Assembly (NCBI GenBank): GCA_017694785.1
Contig: JADIMK010000005.1
Span: 1-56,569, forward strand
Direction: 5' to 3'
Origin: Candidatus Cryptobacteroides intestinigallinarum
Lineage (GTDB): Bacteria > Bacteroidota > Bacteroidia > Bacteroidales > UBA932
DNA: 56,569 bases
The notes under the pieces were generated by a model. That model made no database searches and was not told the origin of the DNA. It saw nothing but the letters and a program-made list of their open reading frames with translations. Positions within the stretch are counted from its first letter, which is position 1, and each line of letters starts with the position of its first letter. The translations under genes and the position numbers were made by a program. Below, piece by piece: positions 9,498-18,610 of the stretch.

Positions 9498-12400
9498 CTA
9501 CTGAGCCGGAGTAAATCCGAGATTGTAGATATTGATTCCGCTGCTTGCACTATAGAAGTATACTACGGCAGCCTGATTCGAGCCGGCAAGGTCTTCCTTG
9601 GTGATTTCTACTGTGCTGTCTACTGCTGCACTGCTTGAAGTCACGACCACATCCTGGCTGAGTATCTTTGAACTCAAAAGAGCTCCGTCAGAATAAGTGG
9701 CAAGGACTATCATGAACACTCGACCCTCTCCATCAGTACCGGAGGTTGATGAAACAGCCTTATGTGTAATTGTACCAGGCATGGTCACCTTGAATGACAC
9801 ATATCTGCTTGTACCTTCTACCGGAATGCCTGTGGCATCATCTGTATCCCCGCAAGATCCGCCGAGCTTTACCCTGCTGGACTTAGAGTTGAAGGTTATC
9901 GCCTTACCTGCACCGCCATGATAAGTGACCTTGTCTATGGTGACAGGAGTTTCGATAGCCCAGTCGCTGCCCTCGCCGTTCTCAGAGTATTTGGCAGCAT
10001 CGCCGAAGTCGGCCATGAACGGTTCATTTATCGCATCAGGGTCGTAAGGTATTCCTGCGTCAGGGTCATAGCCTTCAGGAGTCCATGTGATGGAGAAGAC
10101 GTTGATGCCGCTTCCGAGGCTGTAGATTGAAACCCTGTCTCCTGACTGTGCAGTCACCGGTACATTGAAGATCTGAACTGCCTTTGTTGATGGAACCATA
10201 AGCTGGGTCCCTTCCACAATGAGGGTCTCACCTACGGATACTCCGAGATATCTGTCTGAATCTCCTGAAGAAGCTGCCTCTATAGTAAGTGTACCGTTTC
10301 CACTGGCCAGGAACTGGAGTGTCTGCTTGCCTGTGTTTCCTGTTCCGCCGTACTGATATCTGTAGGCCTTCTCACCGGCCGCATTGGTATCTTGTCCGAA
10401 CTTGCACTTTCCGCCTCCGTTCAGGTAGTAGAGGTTGTTGTAGACGAAGTCGGCAGTGACTTCGGTATTCTTGTCCTCAGCAGACCTTGTCTCGAAGAGA
10501 TACTGGAAGTCATCATTGCCCCACATCGTAGGCACTGCAGACGAAACTGCAGAAAGAGTCTCTGTCTTCTCGAACGTAACAGCCTCAGACACCTCTGAAT
10601 CCTCATGAGAAAGGTCTTCTTCGGCTTTCAGGGCCTGTATGGTGAATGTGTAGATACCGGTAGTCATAGAAGCAGGAGCGAAGTCATACTGTGCAGCTGT
10701 GACAGTCACTGAATCCTTGTCTGCAAGACGAGGACCGGCTATCTTCACCTTATATGAAGCCGCATTTGCTACCTCATCCCATGTAAGCGATACAGTTGCG
10801 GTCTCGTCTCCAGCAGATGCTGCAGTAAGTGCAAGGTTTGCAGGTGTTGCAAGCGGAGATGTACCGGCTGTCTCGGTATCTGCGATCCATGAAAGCTCAG
10901 TCAGATAGATAGGGCCGCAGGCATAGATGTAGATGAGCTGGCTTTCTCCCTGGACGAAATCAGGGAACACGACCCTTGTCCTCGTTGCTCCTGCATATAC
11001 AGCTCCGGCAACCTTTGCAGATGTTCCGTCTGCAGGTCCATAGGCTACAGTGATATGGTCATTGTCAGAACCGTCTTCAACTGCAGAAAGGACAACAGAT
11101 CCAGGACCGTCCACCAGGAATGCCATAGCACAATCGGTAGGAGTCTTGCTGTATGCAAACGTAGGCTCTGCCGTAAACTCAAATCCGTTCTCTGACACGT
11201 TGATAGGATTTGAAGCTATGATGAACTGAGTGTTGCCTCTTACGCAGGACTTGTCTATTACATCATAGAAAGTGTCCGTGTCGGTAAGATCCCATGTATA
11301 TCCGTATTCAACAGGCACGAGGTCTGGATCAGGCTGCTCTACATATTCTGCAAGCCATCTCGGGTCTCCGGCCTCAGCAGCAAGGACAGCCGGGCTAGTG
11401 ACATTGAACACTCCGCGACCGCTATCGTAGCATGGGTCATCCACAAGGACAGCACCGCCGCCTGCTATCGCAGATGACTGAGGGAACTCTTCTGCAGCAA
11501 TGTTCTTGTCAAGTGATGCATCATAGAAGAATGCTGATGTAAGATTATAGTAGTAGTTACCGGAAACTGTAGTAGGGAATGCAGTTGCCTGTGCCGGGAA
11601 CATGACTGTCCTGGACTCGCAGCCGTTGAGATTGAGGAAGATGTTATCCTTGATCTCAAACGCAGCAACTGTTCCTCTGATGTTGAACAGACCCTTGTTG
11701 TTGCCGTTGTCCATCCAGCAGAGGTTGTTGACTGTATTGTTCCTGAATGTGAATGAGGTTACAGCCGCCTTGTCAATACGGATGAATGTCCTCATTCCGT
11801 CTGTAAAGGTACTGTTTTTCATCTCGATGCTTCCGATTGTATTCTCTGCACGGATGTCGAAATTGTCTCCGCCGTCTCCGCTGATGTCTGAAACATATAC
11901 GGACTCATACTTGATCTTGTCGAAATTGACAGTCTTGCTGTTGTCATAGAACATTCCGTTTGAATATCCGTAGATCTCGCAGTTGACGATCGATACTGAG
12001 ACAAGTGACTCAGCAGGGAAATTCTCTGCGAATGTTACATTTCTTCCAAGGTCATAATTGTCTCCGCTGAATGAGAGAGCCTCAGCCTTGAGAGATGTTG
12101 CACCGAGGATGCTGCTTATGGTATTCTCGACCGGTACGGCAGGATCAGAATAGTCTGTATATGTATAGTCGATACCAGGAGAACGCATGTTGAAGTAGCC
12201 AATGATGACCGGGCTTTCTCCGTCGACTGTCTGCTCTCCATAGATCTCTACAGGACCGACGATATCCATAGGACCCATCTCATAAGGGATACCGTCATTG
12301 TAGGCTACCTGGATCTTGAGAGGTGGAGTGGCAAAGTCAGCAGCTTCCCTGAGCGCCTGCCTCAACTCCAGAGTATCCTTGACCTGGACAGCACCTTCAG

Positions 12401-13154
12401 CATCAGGTCTGGTCCATGCATAGACGGTTCCTCTGTTTGCTGAGTTGAAATGCGCAGCTACAGTATATCTTGTAGAAGGATCAAGTCCGTCGATTACTGC
12501 AGATGTCTGGCCGGCAGATACAGGATATGCCTTGAATGCGGCTGTTTCATCATCCGGATTCGGGGAAACCCTGATCTGGTTGATGCCATCCTCATCTCCT
12601 TCAGCAAGAGACCATTCTACAGACACAGTAGTTGAAGTACGGTCAGTAAGGATGAATCCTGCCAGAGGGTCCATGATTGTATATGTGTCTATAGGATACG
12701 GGAACACAGCCCATCTTGAATCGCCCTGGCGTGTTTCTGAAGTATTCTGTGCACATACGCGAGCATAATAACTGAATTCCCTGTCAAGTTCAAGGGCAAT
12801 GCTTGTAGAGCTTCCACTCTCTGAAGGTGCGACAGATTTCTCAAGATAAGGATCACTGAGCATCTCATCTGTGATTTCCTCTACAGTGGCCGGAGCACTT
12901 TCTGTCTCGAATTTGAAGACCTGCAGGAGGTATTGTGTGGCAGTATTGGAATTTGTCCATGTGAATGTCACAGTGTGGCCGTCAGCAGAACTTACTGTTG
13001 CCGCAGTATTGCTAGGTGTCAGAGCTCTGGAAAGATCCATTTCATCAATGACTTCCGGAACCTCCTCGACGCAGCTTGTCACAAGCGCAGAAAAGGCGAG
13101 CACTGAAAGACCGATGGATAATATAGGAAATATCTTCTTCATAAAAACATTCAT
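9498..13154 (-). CDS. Large multi-domain surface lipoprotein of the pectin locus (DUF4957/DUF5123-like)
   Basis: This 1218-residue predicted lipoprotein (signal ending LVTSC, Cys 28) is the last gene of the pectin locus, after susD. Two FN3-like modules (about 45-250) come first. A right-handed beta-helix-like region (about 260-610) follows, resembling the DUF4957/DUF5123 proteins found beside pectin SusCD pairs. After it come three beta-sandwich modules (about 620-770, 880-1030 and 1045-1218) with a further FN3-like module between the first and second; the modules end in similar strands (YLTELSWIAD, NVFSITWTP, NIYNLGFTP). No lyase catalytic motif was recognised, so a surface pectin-binding role is inferred from position and architecture. 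The first ATG is used; ATG at 13142 gives a tighter signal peptide. Confidence 0.8.
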   Translation of the reverse strand: MNVFMKKIFPILSIGLSVLAFSALVTSCVEEVPEVIDEMDLSRALTPSNTAATVSSADGHTVTFTWTNSNTATQYLLQVFKFETESAPATVEEITDEMLSDPYLEKSVAPSESGSSTSIALELDREFSYYARVCAQNTSETRQGDSRWAVFPYPIDTYTIMDPLAGFILTDRTSTTVSVEWSLAEGDEDGINQIRVSPNPDDETAAFKAYPVSAGQTSAVIDGLDPSTRYTVAAHFNSANRGTVYAWTRPDAEGAVQVKDTLELRQALREAADFATPPLKIQVAYNDGIPYEMGPMDIVGPVEIYGEQTVDGESPVIIGYFNMRSPGIDYTYTDYSDPAVPVENTISSILGATSLKAEALSFSGDNYDLGRNVTFAENFPAESLVSVSIVNCEIYGYSNGMFYDNSKTVNFDKIKYESVYVSDISGDGGDNFDIRAENTIGSIEMKNSTFTDGMRTFIRIDKAAVTSFTFRNNTVNNLCWMDNGNNKGLFNIRGTVAAFEIKDNIFLNLNGCESRTVMFPAQATAFPTTVSGNYYYNLTSAFFYDASLDKNIAAEEFPQSSAIAGGGAVLVDDPCYDSGRGVFNVTSPAVLAAEAGDPRWLAEYVEQPDPDLVPVEYGYTWDLTDTDTFYDVIDKSCVRGNTQFIIASNPINVSENGFEFTAEPTFAYSKTPTDCAMAFLVDGPGSVVLSAVEDGSDNDHITVAYGPADGTSAKVAGAVYAGATRTRVVFPDFVQGESQLIYIYACGPIYLTELSWIADTETAGTSPLATPANLALTAASAGDETATVSLTWDEVANAASYKVKIAGPRLADKDSVTVTAAQYDFAPASMTTGIYTFTIQALKAEEDLSHEDSEVSEAVTFEKTETLSAVSSAVPTMWGNDDFQYLFETRSAEDKNTEVTADFVYNNLYYLNGGGKCKFGQDTNAAGEKAYRYQYGGTGNTGKQTLQFLASGNGTLTIEAASSGDSDRYLGVSVGETLIVEGTQLMVPSTKAVQIFNVPVTAQSGDRVSIYSLGSGINVFSITWTPEGYDPDAGIPYDPDAINEPFMADFGDAAKYSENGEGSDWAIETPVTIDKVTYHGGAGKAITFNSKSSRVKLGGSCGDTDDATGIPVEGTSRYVSFKVTMPGTITHKAVSSTSGTDGEGRVFMIVLATYSDGALLSSKILSQDVVVTSSSAAVDSTVEITKEDLAGSNQAAVVYFYSASSGINIYNLGFTPAQ

Positions 13155-13161
13155 TTTGTAA

Positions 13162-13187
13162 GGAAGCGCCGGAAGCCCGGCACTTCC
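13162..13187 (-). other. Strong intercistronic hairpin between susD and the downstream lipoprotein gene
   Basis: An 11-bp stem (13162-13172 with 13177-13187, one G-T pair) with a 4-base loop lies 7 bases upstream of the lipoprotein start and 16 bases after the susD stop. No T-run follows on the minus strand. It is more likely an mRNA processing or stability element, or a partial attenuator, than a full terminator. Confidence 0.6.
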
Positions 13188-13203
13188 ATGATATTATAGA
13201 CTG

Positions 13204-15120
13204 CTAATAACCATAGTCATTATAGAGTGAACCCTGGGCGTTTATGATGGTAGTCTCAGGAATAGGCCACCACTGCTTGAGGTTAGGATCGGCGTCATAG
13301 AATCCACCGCCTTCTCCCTTCTGGGCTTTGTCGAAACCGGTATCAGAACTTGTGAAAGCGGTCTCGTCATTGATGTATTTCGATACTTCTCCTGAAGAGT
13401 TTGTATATGGCATCCAGCCAGTCCCCTCCGGAGCCACTACATCAGTTGCGGCAGTTTCACCGAGATGGATTCCGTACATTTCGATGGTAGGGATACCGTT
13501 GGCATTGCCATGACGGTACCAGAGATATTCTCCAAGATTGGAATAATTCACACCTGTGACAGGGCCGGTGCCATTGGATCTGATGGCCTGGAGCTCTTCT
13601 GAAGCTGCATCCATGCTTTCCTTAAGGCAGTTCCATCTGATGAGGTCGGACTTGCGGAGGAATTCCCCGACAAACTCAAGAGCCCTCTGCTTCTTGATCT
13701 CGTTGAAGATTGCCTCTTCACCAGAGAGATTGTCGACAATGGCATCTGCTTCTGACTCATGTCCATTGTATGCTCTTCTGAGCACTGTCCTGAGACACTC
13801 TTTTGCATAGGCCTCGTCCCTTGTGACAGAACCGTTGGCATCTCCTGAGCTGTTTGCGATTTCTGCTGCCATGAGGAGGATATCCGCATATCTCATATAG
13901 ACAGGTTTCACTCCGTCATCATTACCACCTCCGTAAGGATGTGATATCATCCACTCAAAGCGGTATTTGCCGAAATACCAGTTGGCTATGCCGGCAGGAT
14001 AAGGAAGGGTACCGTTTCCGCGGTCTTCCCACTCGAAATTCACGCAGCTGACATCCCTTCTGGTGTCATTCTCGCCGTACCAGTAGTAGAGATAAGGTAC
14101 AGGACCGCCCTGGCCGCCTCTGTCAGAGGTTGTAGGAGAATATGTAGTGTATCCGTTGTTGCGGACAGCAAATGTATAGTTCCAGCGGCCGCGGGAATTG
14201 CTGAACGGGATCACCCAGATGATCTCATGGCCAGCTGTAAGGTCCATGTCATTCACACCTTTCCAGAGAGCCTCATAGTCAGGTTCAAGTTCAAGTCCTG
14301 AATTGGAGATGACATCCTTCAGGGCCGCCAGAGCCTTAGGATAGAGAGCTGCCTTTGAAAGTTCAGGATCGGTCGAAAGCCTTACGGTACCGGCATTGCC
14401 TGTACCGACAGTACCTTCGTCAGGCCTCTGTGCATAACCGGAAGCCATGAGGGCGAGACGTGCATACATACCTTTTGCAAATGCAAGTCCCACACGGTCA
14501 GTCGAAGATGCAGTCGAGTAAGTAAGGTAGCCGAACGACTCTTCGAGGTCTGAGAGGAGCTGCTTGTAGATGACATCCCTGTCAGCCTTGTTGAGATAGA
14601 TGGTTTCTGGTGTGACAGGCTCAAATCTGGCAGGCACTTCGCCATAGGCCTTCAGAAGTTCCGCATAAAGCACTGCTCTCATTGTAAGGGCTTCACCAAG
14701 AAGAGCCGCCATCTCCGGTCTGGTCTCAGGGCTGCCGTATTCACGGATGCCGCTGATGGTGAGGTTTGCACGCTCTATGCCGGCAAAAAGCTCATTGTAT
14801 GGACCGTTTGAAAGATTCAGCTGCGAATTTGTGCTCAGAAGGCTGTATCTCACGATCTGAGACTTCTCGTCCTTGGTATTTGAAATATACCACTCGATAT
14901 CGGTATTGTAGCCGTACCATGGCAGATAACGTCCACGGTGTGAGTTCGTATGCCCGAAGACCTCATAGATAGAGAATATCTGATACTCTGTGAGAGTCGG
15001 ATCGGAGAATACTGAAGGCTCGTCAAATGTAGACTGGGACTCTGTGGTCAGATCGCAGGATACAAGTGAAAGTCCTGCAAGAATCCCCGCGCTGATGAAT
15101 ATTCTTTTTATTATGTTCAT
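13204..15120 (-). CDS. SusD/RagB-family outer-membrane glycan-binding lipoprotein
   Basis: This is a 638-residue SusD homolog that caps the SusC transporter and captures pectic oligosaccharides at the cell surface. The signal peptide ends LSLVSC with the lipidated Cys at 23. The early segment SVFSDPTLTEYQIF and the helical TPR-type core are typical, as is the late stretch on residues forming the SusD C-terminal domain (QRALEFVGEFLRKSDLIRW). The closing residues include the WWPIPETTI motif common at SusD C-termini. The length is slightly above the family norm (500-600). The gene follows susC by 19 bases, giving the usual SusC-SusD pair. The ligand is inferred to be homogalacturonan fragments from the neighbouring enzymes. 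Confidence 0.95.
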   Translation of the reverse strand: MNIIKRIFISAGILAGLSLVSCDLTTESQSTFDEPSVFSDPTLTEYQIFSIYEVFGHTNSHRGRYLPWYGYNTDIEWYISNTKDEKSQIVRYSLLSTNSQLNLSNGPYNELFAGIERANLTISGIREYGSPETRPEMAALLGEALTMRAVLYAELLKAYGEVPARFEPVTPETIYLNKADRDVIYKQLLSDLEESFGYLTYSTASSTDRVGLAFAKGMYARLALMASGYAQRPDEGTVGTGNAGTVRLSTDPELSKAALYPKALAALKDVISNSGLELEPDYEALWKGVNDMDLTAGHEIIWVIPFSNSRGRWNYTFAVRNNGYTTYSPTTSDRGGQGGPVPYLYYWYGENDTRRDVSCVNFEWEDRGNGTLPYPAGIANWYFGKYRFEWMISHPYGGGNDDGVKPVYMRYADILLMAAEIANSSGDANGSVTRDEAYAKECLRTVLRRAYNGHESEADAIVDNLSGEEAIFNEIKKQRALEFVGEFLRKSDLIRWNCLKESMDAASEELQAIRSNGTGPVTGVNYSNLGEYLWYRHGNANGIPTIEMYGIHLGETAATDVVAPEGTGWMPYTNSSGEVSKYINDETAFTSSDTGFDKAQKGEGGGFYDADPNLKQWWPIPETTIINAQGSLYNDYGY

Positions 15121-15139
15121 GACTCTGTCGTATTAGTTT

Positions 15140-18100
15140 TTAGAAGGTAAGGTTTACTCCGACTACAAAGCCGATGCTCTTAGGATATGCAGAGTAATCC
15201 ACGCCTGGAGTCAGCGGAGTACTTCTGCGGGTGTCGACCTCAGGGTCATATCCTGAATAGTTTGTCAGACAGAAGAGGTTTGTTCCTGTGACATAGAAGC
15301 GGAGACGTGAAATCCTGGCCTTCATGGTCAGCTGGGAAGGAAGAGTGTATCCTATGGTCGCTGAAGTCAGACGGAGGAATGACCCGTCCTCGACAGCCCA
15401 GTCGGAAAGCACAGCATTTCCTACAGCAGGAGACCAGAGTGTAGCACCAGCATTGACTTCCCTGAGCTGTTCCTTGTCTGTGATGAGGGCACCTGTAGTC
15501 CAGTCTATGTTTGTCCATCTCTGTTCGCCTGTCTGCATCAGGTTTCTGTTCCTGTATTTCCTGGAAGATGTGAACTCTATCTTGTTGGCATTGTAGATAT
15601 CGTTGCCGAAGACATAGTTGAAGTTGGCTGAGAAATCAAAGCCATAGAGGTATCCTGTGATGCTGACGCCGCCGAATCCCTTAGGTGTCGCGTTGCCGAT
15701 GATCTTCTTGTCTGCTGAAGTCACCTTGCCGTCACCGTTCTGGTCCTTGAGCTTCATCGCACCTGGCCTGAGATAGTCTGAACCAATGACTGAAGAGCAG
15801 TCTGCAACGCCTTCGTTGAGTACCCACTTGCTGCCGTCGTATGTGAAATCGTCGACAGTGTACATTCCGTCTGATTCATAGCCGTAGATATTTCCGAGAG
15901 GCTGTCCGACAGTGACGAGATAGTCGGTACCGATCTCTGTGGAAGCCCACTGTGTCTCTGATTCGATCCTGTCTAGGCCTCCAAGGCTGGTCACCATATT
16001 CTCATTTATGCTCAGGTTGGCTCCGAGAGTAAGGCCGAAATTTTCCTTCTCCACGAGGACGGCATTGAGGGACACCTCAAAGCCGCGGTTTCTCACTGAA
16101 CCCATGTTCCTGTACTGGAATTCATATCCTGAACCTGCTGTCGGGAACTGGATGAGAAGATCCTTGGTAGTATTGTGATAAAGTTCGAACGAACCGGTGA
16201 GCCTGCTGTTGAAGAAAGCAAAGTCAAGTCCGATATTGTGCGAAATTGTAGTTTCCCATGACAGGTCTTCATTAGGCATGATAGTATCTCCGCCGTCAGT
16301 CACTGTAGACCAGTAGGTATCGCTCTGCGAAATCCATGAGGTTGAGAACGATGCAAAGTTGAGCATGGTCATGCCGGAAGGGATGTTGTTGTTACCCGCC
16401 GTACCGTAGCTGTATCTGAGCTTGAGGTTATTAAGCCACTTTGATGCCCCCTTCATCCATGGCTCGTTGGAGAGTGTCCAGGACACTGCAGCAGACGGGA
16501 AATAGCCCCACTGGTTACCCTTCGTGAACTTTGAGGATCCATCGGCCCTCATCGTTGCTGATACAGAGTACCTGTCATCGTACACGTAGTTTACTCGTCC
16601 GAAGAATGAAAGGAGCTTGTCATTAGGATCGTAGTAGTTGTTTGTTGATACGGAAGTACCTGTAGACATGAAGTTCCATGCCATTTCAGAAGTGAAGAAA
16701 TCCGGGAAATTCTCGACAACTGCAGTGAGTTCGTTGGATTTCTTTACTATGTATTCCTGTCCGAGAAGGATGTCGAGATGGTGACGGTCATTCTTGAACA
16801 GTTCCTTGAAATTGTAGCTCAAGGTATTGGTGTTGCGGATAGTCTGACGATAGAGGTCAGTGTATCTTGTAGCAGGATGATCCGGATACTGTGCGGTGTT
16901 GCCTACATAGTATGTTGTCATTCCATAGAAACGGTCATTCTCCTGGGTATAGTCTTCAAGGCCGCCTTCAACCCTGAGGTTGAGGTTCTTGAGGATATGC
17001 CATGTTACGGCACCGTTGACTGTCCAGTTCCTGCGGACACGTCTGTTGTCATTGTCAGCCACTGACTGGAGAGGCGGAGCATTGTCGCCATAGTCCTCTT
17101 CAAGGTCTGATCCGGAAACAGCACCCTCTGCCACAGGTATAGGCATATACTGCACGGCATGTTTGAGACGGCCGTTGCCGGAGGTAGAACCGGCGTCGTT
17201 CATGGAGTTGGAGCCTGATCCCATGATCTTTGTATGGGAATATCTGGCATTAACGTCGAATTCAAGCTGTTTGATAGGCTTGTAGTTTGCCTTGAAGTTG
17301 AGGTTGTCCCTCTTGTAGGTAGATCCTACCATGATAGCATTGTCTCCGATATGTGAGTAGCTTGCTGTCCAGCGTACCTTGTCTGTACTTCCTGACACAG
17401 AAACATTCTGGCTGAAGTTTGTTCCGGTATTGCCGAACACCTGCTGTACCCAGTCGTTGCCCTGTACATTCTGATAGAGATCAATGTCATCAAAAACGCC
17501 GAAATACGGCACATAGTCATCTTCATACGATCCTCTGATCATCGAAAGCTCGTACTGGTTCTTCGCGAAATCATAAGGTGTCCCGACCTTTATCGCATCG
17601 GCATTGGCCATCTTCTTCATACCCCAATAGGCATTGTAGCTTACTGAGAATTTGCCGCTTGTGCCGCCTTTTGTCGTGACAAGGACAACTCCGTTTGCAC
17701 CTCTGGATCCGTAGATGGCTGTAGAGAAGGCATCCTTGAGCACATCAATCGACTGGATGTCTGATGCTGCGATATCAGATATGCTTTCTACAGGGAAACC
17801 GTCCACAATATAAAGAGGGGAACTGTCCTGGGTGATTGAGCCGGAACCACGGACGCGGATCTTGATGTCGGCATCAGGGTCACCTTCTGTGGTGGTGACC
17901 TGTACACCGGCCATACGTCCGGAAAGCGCTTCTCCCACGGTAGTGACAGGTACAGCTGTCAGTGCCTTGCTGTCCACCGATGATACGGAGCCCATAAGAT
18001 CCTTGCGTTTTACGGTTGCATAACCGATGACGACTGTCTCTTCAAGGAAATTGGCGTCTTCTTCGAGGACAACATCTATCCTTTTTGAATTGCCTATGAC

Positions 18101-18352
18101 GACACTGTGCGACCTCATGCCTATACATGAGAAAACAAGTGTCTTGCCTTTTGCGTCTGGAACATTGATGACGTATTTGCCGTCAGCATCAGTCGAAACG
18201 CCCAAGGTGGTGCCCTCCACAAAAACAGACACACCGGCTAGAGGCTGGCCGCCTGCATCTTTTACGGCACCGCTGTATTCCTGGGCTGAAAGCGACAATG
18301 TCGCAAATAGCCCTGCAACCAGCAGAGAAATCTTGTATTTCAGATTTTTCAT
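15140..18352 (-). CDS. SusC/RagA-family TonB-dependent outer-membrane transporter
   Basis: This is a 1070-residue TonB-dependent transporter importing oligosaccharides across the outer membrane with TonB/ExbBD energy. In order it has a signal peptide (1-23), a carboxypeptidase-regulatory-like beta domain (about 24-100), a TonB-box-like region (EETVVIGYATVKRKD), a plug with the SusC signature segment (GSRGANGVVLVTTKGG), and a 22-strand barrel ending in a terminal Phe. No N-terminal STN domain is present, so it is not an anti-sigma-linked version; control is expected from the hybrid regulator in the locus. The gene lies 258 bases downstream of the PL1 gene and follows a terminator, so it probably has its own promoter. 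Confidence 0.96.
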   Translation of the reverse strand: MKNLKYKISLLVAGLFATLSLSAQEYSGAVKDAGGQPLAGVSVFVEGTTLGVSTDADGKYVINVPDAKGKTLVFSCIGMRSHSVVIGNSKRIDVVLEEDANFLEETVVIGYATVKRKDLMGSVSSVDSKALTAVPVTTVGEALSGRMAGVQVTTTEGDPDADIKIRVRGSGSITQDSSPLYIVDGFPVESISDIAASDIQSIDVLKDAFSTAIYGSRGANGVVLVTTKGGTSGKFSVSYNAYWGMKKMANADAIKVGTPYDFAKNQYELSMIRGSYEDDYVPYFGVFDDIDLYQNVQGNDWVQQVFGNTGTNFSQNVSVSGSTDKVRWTASYSHIGDNAIMVGSTYKRDNLNFKANYKPIKQLEFDVNARYSHTKIMGSGSNSMNDAGSTSGNGRLKHAVQYMPIPVAEGAVSGSDLEEDYGDNAPPLQSVADNDNRRVRRNWTVNGAVTWHILKNLNLRVEGGLEDYTQENDRFYGMTTYYVGNTAQYPDHPATRYTDLYRQTIRNTNTLSYNFKELFKNDRHHLDILLGQEYIVKKSNELTAVVENFPDFFTSEMAWNFMSTGTSVSTNNYYDPNDKLLSFFGRVNYVYDDRYSVSATMRADGSSKFTKGNQWGYFPSAAVSWTLSNEPWMKGASKWLNNLKLRYSYGTAGNNNIPSGMTMLNFASFSTSWISQSDTYWSTVTDGGDTIMPNEDLSWETTISHNIGLDFAFFNSRLTGSFELYHNTTKDLLIQFPTAGSGYEFQYRNMGSVRNRGFEVSLNAVLVEKENFGLTLGANLSINENMVTSLGGLDRIESETQWASTEIGTDYLVTVGQPLGNIYGYESDGMYTVDDFTYDGSKWVLNEGVADCSSVIGSDYLRPGAMKLKDQNGDGKVTSADKKIIGNATPKGFGGVSITGYLYGFDFSANFNYVFGNDIYNANKIEFTSSRKYRNRNLMQTGEQRWTNIDWTTGALITDKEQLREVNAGATLWSPAVGNAVLSDWAVEDGSFLRLTSATIGYTLPSQLTMKARISRLRFYVTGTNLFCLTNYSGYDPEVDTRRSTPLTPGVDYSAYPKSIGFVVGVNLTF

Positions 18353-18426
18353 AAAAGAACTTTTTTGGTTAGTACTTGTTATTATTGGTTATTTCTGTTA
18401 TCAATTCTGTTCATGTCCAATTATGA

Positions 18427-18467
18427 ATATGCGAAATTACCCATTTGCAGCCACAGGATATGCGAAA
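18427..18467 (-). promoter_or_regulatory. Candidate regulator-binding direct repeat and weak promoter upstream of susC
   Basis: The 10-base word ATATGCGAAA (plus strand) occurs at 18427-18436 and 18458-18467, a spacing of 31 bp or about three helical turns. On the minus strand it overlaps a one-mismatch -7 box (TAATTTCG, 18432-18439), 80 bases before the susC start. Hybrid two-component regulators typically activate susC promoters, so these may be their binding sites. This is inference from position only. Confidence 0.35.
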
Positions 18468-18534
18468 AATTATCGCAATGCATGTATTTTTTACCACAGG
18501 GACAAATTTTCCGTGTACGGTAACGAAAATCGTG

Positions 18535-18579
18535 GCAAAAGAAGCAGCCGGCACCACCATAACGGAAGTAGCCGGCTGC
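18535..18579 (-). terminator. Terminator after the PL1 gene
   Basis: A perfect 9-bp GC-rich stem (18544-18552 with 18571-18579) is followed on the minus strand by a T-rich tract (18543 down to 18535). It lies 32 bases after the PL1 stop and separates the enzyme/regulator transcript from susC. Confidence 0.7.
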
Positions 18580-18610
18580 CGATATATTCACCAAAAGATC
18601 ATGGATATGA

